From NCBI GenBank assembly GCA_021296215.1, contig JAGWBA010000019.1, forward strand, positions 1 to 35,099: a DNA stretch of 35,099 nt, given 5' to 3'. Of the stretch, positions 17,158 to 22,164 are shown piece by piece (within the stretch, counting starts at the first letter, position 1; each line of letters starts with the position of its first letter). The notes beneath the pieces are model-generated. The model was not told the origin of the DNA. It did no database searches and saw only the letters and a list, made by a program, of their open reading frames with translations. The translations under genes and the position numbers were made by a program. The stretch comes from Flavobacteriales bacterium (GTDB lineage Bacteria; Bacteroidota; Bacteroidia; Flavobacteriales; ECT2AJA-044).

Positions 17158-17952
17158 CTACTTGCGGCGGACGATGAACCAAGGATTCAGCAGATTCTCT
17201 TTGTTGTAGGTCAGCGGTTCGCCGGAATCGTGCCGCACGACTTCGCAGCCTGCTTGCAACGCAATTCCGTGTCCGGCCCCGGTATCCCACTCCATAGTAG
17301 GCGCAAAGCGCGGATACACTTGTGCCGAGCCTTCGGCCACCATGCAGAGTTTGAGTGAGCTTCCCCGACTCAGAATCTCGATTTGGCCATGTTCTTTTTC
17401 GAGGGCCGAGATGAATTCCTCAGTCTCCGCGCTCATGTGACTGCGACTTCCGACCACTGTAAAGGGACCGTCGTTGGGAATGGGCAGCGAATGGCCTTCG
17501 GCCCGTAGGGCCCCAATGGTATGGATCTTATGGCCATTTTCGGCCTTGTACGCACCAATGCCTTCAGCGGCCGCGTAGAGCGTGTCGGTCACCGGCAAGT
17601 ATATTACGCCCAAGATAGGTGTGCCCTCCTGAACCAGCGCGATGTTCACGGTAAACTCGCCATTGCGCTTGATAAATTCCTTGGTGCCGTCGAGCGGATC
17701 AACGAGCCAGAAGGTGTGCCAATTCGAGTGCATGCTGAAGTCGGCCAAATCGCCCTCTTCGCTGAGGATGGGGTATTCCGTTCCGCGCAGATATTCCATG
17801 ATCTTGAGGTGGCTCTTTTGATCGGCCATGGTCAGCGGGCTGCTATCTTCCTTGATATCGACGGAAAACTCGGTTCCATAGACTTCGAGGATTTCTTTTC
17901 CGGCCGCGACGCCGGCTTCGATGGACAGGGAGAGGAGGTGTTCTAAATTCAT
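17158..17952 (-). CDS. cysQ: 3'(2'),5'-bisphosphate nucleotidase
   Basis: 264 aa. It hydrolyses 3'-phosphoadenosine 5'-phosphate (PAP), the by-product left when PAPS donates sulfate, to AMP and phosphate, relieving product inhibition of sulfotransferases. It belongs to the inositol-monophosphatase superfamily: metal site SEEGD (65-69 region), DPLDGTKEF at 85-93, and the C-terminal WDTGAGHGIALQAG. First gene of the minus-strand unit, 1 base ahead of the permease. Its leading position suggests PAP removal is set to match PAPS use. Confidence 0.95.
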   Translation of the reverse strand: MNLEHLLSLSIEAGVAAGKEILEVYGTEFSVDIKEDSSPLTMADQKSHLKIMEYLRGTEYPILSEEGDLADFSMHSNWHTFWLVDPLDGTKEFIKRNGEFTVNIALVQEGTPILGVIYLPVTDTLYAAAEGIGAYKAENGHKIHTIGALRAEGHSLPIPNDGPFTVVGSRSHMSAETEEFISALEKEHGQIEILSRGSSLKLCMVAEGSAQVYPRFAPTMEWDTGAGHGIALQAGCEVVRHDSGEPLTYNKENLLNPWFIVRRK

Positions 17953-17971
17953 GGGGCTTCGGTGTTTGGCG

Positions 17972-17979
17972 TAAAACTA
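17972..17979 (-). promoter_or_regulatory. Weak candidate -7 box for the cysQ operon
   Basis: On the minus strand TAGTTTTA matches TANNTTTG at all but the last position and sits about 20 bases before the cysQ ATG. A TTG occurs 16 bases further upstream inside the AATGGCCATTGGC word, which is slightly closer than usual. It is the only reasonable candidate in the short upstream gap. Confidence 0.3.
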
Positions 17980-17992
17980 CGAAATAGCCATT

Positions 17993-18010
17993 AGCCAATG
18001 GCCATTAGCT
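17993..18010 (+). repeat. Left inverted repeat flanking the four-helix-bundle gene
   Basis: AGCCAATGGCCATTAGCT. The reverse complement of 18397-18414 matches it at 17 of 18 bases. The core AATGGCCATT is itself palindromic, so part of the match is unavoidable; the inverted alignment (17/18) is still better than the direct one (15/18). Confidence 0.5.
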
Positions 18011-18050
18011 TAGGCAATGGATTTGTGGGTGGCCTTGGGTATACATATCA

Positions 18051-18473
18051 TTGAACTATGAGAAAGTTCCAAAAATACGATGTTGGAATAGGGCTCAGGA
18101 TTTAATTCCACTGATATATCAAGTAACTCAAAAGTTCCCCTCTGAAGAAAGGTATGGAATCACCTCTCAAATTAGAAGAGCTTCGAACAGTATTGCAGCC
18201 AATTTTGCAGAAGGCTGCAGCAGGTCTTCAGAACCGGAGTTCAGAAGGTCTCTTGAAATATCAATAGGATCGGTTTTCGAAGTAATCAGTTTTCTGGAAA
18301 CGTCTAAAAGACTGCGCTACATAGAAGCTTCGCAGTTTGCAAAGCTGGAAAATGATTTGCTGATAATAGTTAGAATGCTAAGTGTACTGCGCGCAAAGCT
18401 AATGGCCAATGGCTCATTGGTGCTCAAGCACCAATGGGATGCCACGTCGTCTTATACTCCACGAAATCCGTGA
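18051..18473 (+). CDS. Four-helix-bundle protein (S23 / IVP / Avd-like family), probably frameshifted near its start
   Basis: 140 codons from a TTG. The core is a clear match to the family: FPSEERYGITSQIRRASNSIAANFAEGCSR followed by EFRRSLEISIGSVFEVISFLE. Such proteins are encoded in 23S rRNA intervening sequences and at many scattered loci in Bacteroidota; related Avd proteins assist retroelements. The ATG at 18058 lies in the next frame and gives MRKFQKYDVG; one extra T near 18078 would turn this into MRKFQKYDVWNRAQDL, which fits the family N-terminus much better than the TTG reading. A one-base deletion is therefore likely. The last codons run through a repeat word and 50 bases into the convergent ALDH-like gene, so the natural C-terminus may be near 18396. 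Confidence 0.75.
   Translation: MNYEKVPKIRCWNRAQDLIPLIYQVTQKFPSEERYGITSQIRRASNSIAANFAEGCSRSSEPEFRRSLEISIGSVFEVISFLETSKRLRYIEASQFAKLENDLLIIVRMLSVLRAKLMANGSLVLKHQWDATSSYTPRNP
18397..18414 (+). repeat. Right inverted repeat flanking the four-helix-bundle gene
   Basis: AGCTAATGGCCAATGGCT, the partner of 17993-18010. It is read as codons at the end of the four-helix-bundle frame and is followed immediately by a perfect hairpin at 18415-18436. Confidence 0.5.
18415..18436. other. Perfect hairpin at the convergent 3' ends
   Basis: CATTGGTGCT at 18415-18424 pairs with AGCACCAATG at 18427-18436 around a 2-nt centre. It contains the TGA of the minus-strand ALDH-like gene and lies inside the + frame of the four-helix-bundle gene. 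There is no T run on either side, so it is not a standard intrinsic terminator, although it could stabilise the 3' end. Confidence 0.6.
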
Positions 18474-19257
18474 TGTTCTCCAAGCCGTCCGTGGCCCTTA
18501 AGGTCACCACCCGCTTAACATTCGCCGCCGCCGCCGACTTAGTGGCTCCATCATTAGCTAATGCTAACGCTAAAGCTATGGCATCCACATCCATATGACC
18601 GGCCATATGCGGAAGCAACTCCTCTGGATTACCTGTGAGCAGATTGACCACTCCGCCCGGTACGTCACTACTGTGAATGACTTCGGCCAGTGAAAGGGCC
18701 ACATGGCCAAATTGCTCAGCGGCCAGAGCGATCACGGTGTTTCCACTTGCGACTATAGGAGCCAGAGTGCGCGTAAGACCACGCAATCCACTATCGGCCG
18801 GAGCTACGGCCGCCACTACTCCTGTTGGTTCCGGAGCGGTAAAATTGAAATGCGGGCTTGCGACCGGATTCACGCTACTCGCGAGTTGCTGGTACTTATC
18901 GCACCAACCCGCATAATACACCCACGTGTCGATAGCGTCCATGACTTCTTGTTTTGCGGCCTGTGGCTTTGCCCCTACCGCGATCAACTCCTCGACGAAT
19001 TGCGCGGCCCGGCCCTCGAGCATCTCGGCAATGCGATAGAGGATTTGCCCTCGATTGTAACCTGTCTTTGATGCCCATCCATCTTGGGCCTTACGGGCAG
19101 CTACCACGGCATTTCGAAAGTCTTTACGCGACGCCAAACACAAATTGGCCACTAACTGCCCCTTGTGCTCGAGTTTATAATACCGTCCACTTTCGGTACG
19201 CGGAAAAGCTCCGCCGATATACAGCTTGTAGGTTTTCTTTATGTCAAGTCTAATCAT
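18424..19257 (-). CDS. Truncated, catalytically dead ALDH domain (ALDH16 second-domain-like)
   Basis: 277 aa from the ATG at 19257 (MIRLDIKKTYKLYIGG); the frame is open further 5' but those codons lie in repeat words. It aligns by eye with the N-terminal NAD-binding half of aldehyde dehydrogenases: YIGGAFPRTESGRYY, WASKTGYNRGQILYRIAEMLE, DTWVYYAGWCDKY, SGNTVIALAAEQ, PGGVVNLLTG. At the place where the ELGGK catalytic Glu should come it diverges and ends ...TTWHPIGA, with no catalytic Cys domain. This is the shape of the second pseudo-domain of ALDH16. With the complete ALDH just upstream it resembles a two-domain ALDH16 split in two. A LALALA stretch near residue 230 is encoded by TTAGC-like repeats. 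A structural or regulatory subunit role is inferred. Confidence 0.72.
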   Translation of the reverse strand: MIRLDIKKTYKLYIGGAFPRTESGRYYKLEHKGQLVANLCLASRKDFRNAVVAARKAQDGWASKTGYNRGQILYRIAEMLEGRAAQFVEELIAVGAKPQAAKQEVMDAIDTWVYYAGWCDKYQQLASSVNPVASPHFNFTAPEPTGVVAAVAPADSGLRGLTRTLAPIVASGNTVIALAAEQFGHVALSLAEVIHSSDVPGGVVNLLTGNPEELLPHMAGHMDVDAIALALALANDGATKSAAAANVKRVVTLRATDGLENITDFVEYKTTWHPIGA

Positions 19258-19295
19258 AGGTTTAACTATTTCGGTCAATTCTAGTGGCAGTGAGC

Positions 19296-19313
19296 CATGG
19301 CCCATGGGCCATG
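19296..19313. repeat. Perfect 18-bp palindrome upstream of the ALDH-like domain gene
   Basis: CATGGCCCATGGGCCATG is self-complementary over 18 bases and lies 38 bases before the start codon of the truncated ALDH gene, followed by AGTCTGA. Related words (GGCCATGAGTC, GGCCATGGGC) lie just before the cysN start at 13400-13425. Confidence 0.7.
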
Positions 19314-19340
19314 AGTCTGACCAAGTATTTTTCAAATTCC

Positions 19341-19515
19341 GATTCGCCTTTGGCGATCATGATTTCGGTTTAGTCAAATTATCATTCCACCCCCAACCCC
19401 CGCCAGCGGGGGACTTTCTTTTTATTCCTGATTCGCCTTAGCGAACCTGATTTTCGCTTTTCGAAAACCCGATTCCGGCTTCATCGGAACCTAATCTCGC
19501 AGGTACCCTGCGAGA
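19341..19515 (-). repeat. Mosaic hairpin array between the two ALDH genes
   Basis: Stems in plus coordinates: TCGCC/GGCGA (19344-19356), C/G-rich stem (19397-19412), TTCGC/GCGAA (19432-19445), TTTTCG/CGAAAA (19451-19467), TTCCG/CGGAA (19473-19489) and TCTCGCAGG/CCTGCGAGA (19495-19515). Successive spacers are CCTGA, CCCGA and CCTAA. The final stem is formed by the last codons of the ALDH gene itself (...LAGYLRD), and the spacer CCTAA contains its stop codon. The layout mirrors the cysD-cysN array. Confidence 0.8.
19387..19416 (-). repeat. C/G-rich dispersed repeat, copy 2
   Basis: CCACCCCCAACCCCCGCCAG then CGGGGGACTT. It matches the copy at 13619-13645 with few changes and also forms a stem (CCCCCGC/GCGGGGG). 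Motifs of this kind are scattered in many Bacteroidota genomes as far as I recall. Confidence 0.7.
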
Positions 19516-20948
19516 CCGGGAAGCCCGCCTTCGCGTCCAAATCCGCTTTCTTTGTATCCACCGAACGGACTTGCGGCATCGAACAGGTTGTAGCTGTTCG
19601 CCCACACGACCCCGGCCTTCAGTTTTCCCGTCAGTTCAAATATCTTCGACCCCTTCTGTGTCCATACACCGGCGCTCAGCCCATAGGGTGTATTATTCGC
19701 CTTCGTGATCACCTCGTCCAGCGACCTAAAGGTCTGCACCGCCAGCACGGGTCCAAAGATTTCTTCCTGAACGATCCGATGGCTCTGCGACGTCTCCAAG
19801 AACAGGGTCGGCGCGCACCAGTAACCCTTTTTCGGCAGCGCGATGTCCTGGGTATACATTTCAGCCCCTTCTTTTTTACCCAGCTTTAGGTATTCTTGAA
19901 TGGTCTTCAATTGTCCCTTGCTGTTAATGGCTCCGATATCGGTGTTCTTATCGAGCGGATCACCGACGATGAGGCTCTCCATGCGCATCTTTAATTTTGC
20001 GATCACCTCATCGGCCACCGCCTCTTGAACGAACAGGCGGGACCCGGCGCAGCATACATGACCTTGATTAAAGAAAATGCCGTTGACGATGCCCTCTACG
20101 GCTTGATCGATCGCGGCATCGCGACAAATAATATGCGCTGCCTTGCCCCCTAATTCAAGGGTCAATTTCTTGTTGGTTCCGGCCGTCGCCCGCTGAATGA
20201 TCTTGCCCACTTCCGTGGATCCAGTAAACGCAATTTTATCGACATCGGGATGATTCACCAGTGCCGCACCCGTTTTCCCGGCACCGGTCACGATATTGAC
20301 CACTCCTTTCGGAAAGTCGCAATCGGCGACCAGTTCGGCCAACTTCAAAGCGGTCAACGAAGTAGTCTCGGCGGGCTTCAATACCACCGTATTTCCGGCC
20401 GCGAGCGCTGGCGCCAGCTTCCACGCAGCCATGAGTAAAGGGAAGTTCCAAGGGATTATTTGACCGCAAACGCCCAGCGACTCAGCACCCCTCGGAAAGG
20501 CGTAATCGAGCTTGTCGGCCCAACCGGCGTAGTAAAAGAAGTGTTGGGCGACAAGTGGAACATCCACGTCGCGGCTCTCGCGGATGGGTTTTCCGCCGTC
20601 CATACTTTCGATCACGGCAAACTCGCGCGCTCGCTCCTGGATCATGCGGGCCAAGCGGAACAAGTATTTCGCCCGCTCCTTTCCGGGCAATTTGCTCCAT
20701 TTTTTGTGGGCCCTACGGGCCGATGCGACCGCCCGATCGACATCGGACTCATCTGCTTCGGCGATTTGGCTGAGCGGCAATTCGGTGGCTGGATTGACCG
20801 TAGGAAAATACCTTCCGGCCGTAGGCCGAGAGAATTCCCCATCGATAAAGAGTTCGTACTGTTCGGCGATGGATACGTGTTCGCTGCTTTCGGGTGCCGG
20901 TTCGTAGGTCCAGCCGCTGTGAAAGTCAAATTCGTGTTCTTGTGCCAT
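19491..20948 (-). CDS. NAD(P)-dependent aldehyde dehydrogenase, ALDH16-like first domain
   Basis: 485 aa, a complete ALDH. It oxidises an aldehyde to a carboxylic acid. Seen: IPWNFP (165-170), FTGSTEVGK (241-249), ELGGK with Glu265 as general base, NQGHVCCAGSR with the catalytic thiol at about Cys299, EEIFGPVLAVQTF, and the C-terminal PFGGYKESGFGREGG. The N-terminal extension (FHSGWTYEPAPES) resembles the start of ALDH16-type proteins. It lies 1 base after deoC. DeoC releases acetaldehyde from deoxyribose 5-phosphate, so acetaldehyde is a natural substrate. The stop codon is embedded in the hairpin array, which separates it from the truncated ALDH domain; the two are in different frames. Confidence 0.92.
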   Translation of the reverse strand: MAQEHEFDFHSGWTYEPAPESSEHVSIAEQYELFIDGEFSRPTAGRYFPTVNPATELPLSQIAEADESDVDRAVASARRAHKKWSKLPGKERAKYLFRLARMIQERAREFAVIESMDGGKPIRESRDVDVPLVAQHFFYYAGWADKLDYAFPRGAESLGVCGQIIPWNFPLLMAAWKLAPALAAGNTVVLKPAETTSLTALKLAELVADCDFPKGVVNIVTGAGKTGAALVNHPDVDKIAFTGSTEVGKIIQRATAGTNKKLTLELGGKAAHIICRDAAIDQAVEGIVNGIFFNQGHVCCAGSRLFVQEAVADEVIAKLKMRMESLIVGDPLDKNTDIGAINSKGQLKTIQEYLKLGKKEGAEMYTQDIALPKKGYWCAPTLFLETSQSHRIVQEEIFGPVLAVQTFRSLDEVITKANNTPYGLSAGVWTQKGSKIFELTGKLKAGVVWANSYNLFDAASPFGGYKESGFGREGGLPGLAGYLRD

Positions 20949-20949
20949 A

Positions 20950-21855
20950 TCAGTCGATCGAGAAATAGTTCATACTCTGGTACGCGCCGGTGCGCTGTTT
21001 TTCGAGTTGCATTAGCACGTCGTTGGCGAGTGAGCTGGCGCCGAAGCGAAAGAGGCCCGGCGTGAGCCAGTCGGCCCCCAAGGTTTCTTTGACCATAACG
21101 AGATAATGCAATGCGAGCTTACTGTTGCTGATTCCGCCCGCAGGCTTCATACCGATGCGCTTACCCGTTCTCAGGTAGTGGTCGCGTATAGCGTAGAGCA
21201 TGACCAGGGTCACGGGAATGGTCGCCGCACCGGGGATCTTTCCGGTGCTGGTTTTAATGAAGTCAGCTCCGGCCGCAATGGCTAAATCAGATGCCAGTCG
21301 AACATCGTCGTAGGTATCGAGCTCGCCCACTTCGAGGATCACTTTTAAATGAGCTTTTCCACAAGCCTCCTTTACGGCGGCAATCTCATCGTACACGAAA
21401 TTGTAATCGCCGGCCAAGAACCTCCCTCGGGAGATTACCATATCAATTTCATTCGCCCCTTCGTCTACGGCGAATTTGGTATCGTCAATTTTGACTTGAT
21501 GGCTCGATTGCCCACTGGGGAAATACGTTGCCACAGCTGCCACATTGATCGGGCTGTTACCCAATGCTTCGCGGGCGGTTCGCACCAAGGTGGGGTACAC
21601 GCACACCGCTGCGACTTGTGGAAGTCCGGGGTAGGAATCGTGTAAATGCTGAGCTTTGTAACAAAGCTGTCGCACTTTACCGGGTGTGTCCATTCCTTCG
21701 AGAGTGGTGAGATCGATCATGGACAGCACTTTCTCAAGGCCCGAGATCTTTGCAGCCTTTTTAATGCTGCGCGATTGAAACCTCTTGGCGCGCTCTTCTA
21801 AACCAACTCGATCGATGGTTGAAACCCGGCTCGGATTGAAATTCATGAACGGCAT
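20950..21855 (-). CDS. deoC: Deoxyribose-phosphate aldolase
   Basis: 301 aa, the long (eukaryote-like) form rather than the roughly 220-260 aa form. It cleaves 2-deoxy-D-ribose 5-phosphate to acetaldehyde and glyceraldehyde 3-phosphate in the cytoplasm. The active-site Asp is in ANEIDMV (Asp138), the Schiff-base Lys in ADFIKTSTGK (Lys201), and the helper Lys in GMKPAGG (Lys237). The ATG at 21855 is used, but MNFNPSR nine bases later would serve equally well. First gene of the unit deoC-ALDH-ALDH-like, which gives a deoxynucleoside scavenging route. A weak -7-like TATCTTAG lies just upstream. Confidence 0.94.
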   Translation of the reverse strand: MPFMNFNPSRVSTIDRVGLEERAKRFQSRSIKKAAKISGLEKVLSMIDLTTLEGMDTPGKVRQLCYKAQHLHDSYPGLPQVAAVCVYPTLVRTAREALGNSPINVAAVATYFPSGQSSHQVKIDDTKFAVDEGANEIDMVISRGRFLAGDYNFVYDEIAAVKEACGKAHLKVILEVGELDTYDDVRLASDLAIAAGADFIKTSTGKIPGAATIPVTLVMLYAIRDHYLRTGKRIGMKPAGGISNSKLALHYLVMVKETLGADWLTPGLFRFGASSLANDVLMQLEKQRTGAYQSMNYFSID

Positions 21856-21960
21856 TTTAGGTGAACTAAGATAGGGTGAATTCTACTTTTTGCATGCTTT
21901 TCTTAATTCACTCAATTACAGTATCTTGCGACTCCCACCGAAAAACCGTAGATCCCAGTC

Positions 21961-22122
21961 ATGAAACGGGTTTCTCGGCGGTTCCTAATTATTCTTGCCT
22001 TATTGAGCCCACTGGCTCCAAAGGCCAATGTTCCCGACAGTTTAAGTCTGTACGAGGAGACGCTCGACATGTACTACTATGTGAGAGAGAATCCCGACTC
22101 GGTAATGAAGAGGGCGTGGTGA
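21961..22122 (+). pseudogene. Signal-peptide N-terminus of the interrupted histidine kinase
   Basis: 53 codons starting MKRVSRRFLIILALLSPLAP, a clear Sec signal sequence, followed by a helical stretch (LYEETLDMYYYVRENPDSVMKRAW) of TPR character. It ends in TGA at 22120-22122. Reading on in the same frame gives LLSD, a second stop (TAA, 22135-22137), then ELTGAFRGNMHEILGD, which continues into the kinase TPR domain. No shift of frame is needed, so this looks like the true start of the kinase gene, broken by two nonsense codons. Confidence 0.7.
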
Positions 22123-22164
22123 CTTTTGTCCGATTAAGAATTGACCGGAGCTTTTCGAGGGAAT

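Noticed and set aside
18415-18436. Bidirectional intrinsic terminator between the convergent genes
   Set aside because: The stem is perfect but neither strand has a following T run, and it lies inside both reading frames; kept only as a hairpin.
18051-18473. Avd accessory gene of a diversity-generating retroelement
   Set aside because: The protein family is related, but no reverse transcriptase and no template/variable repeat pair are present in the window.
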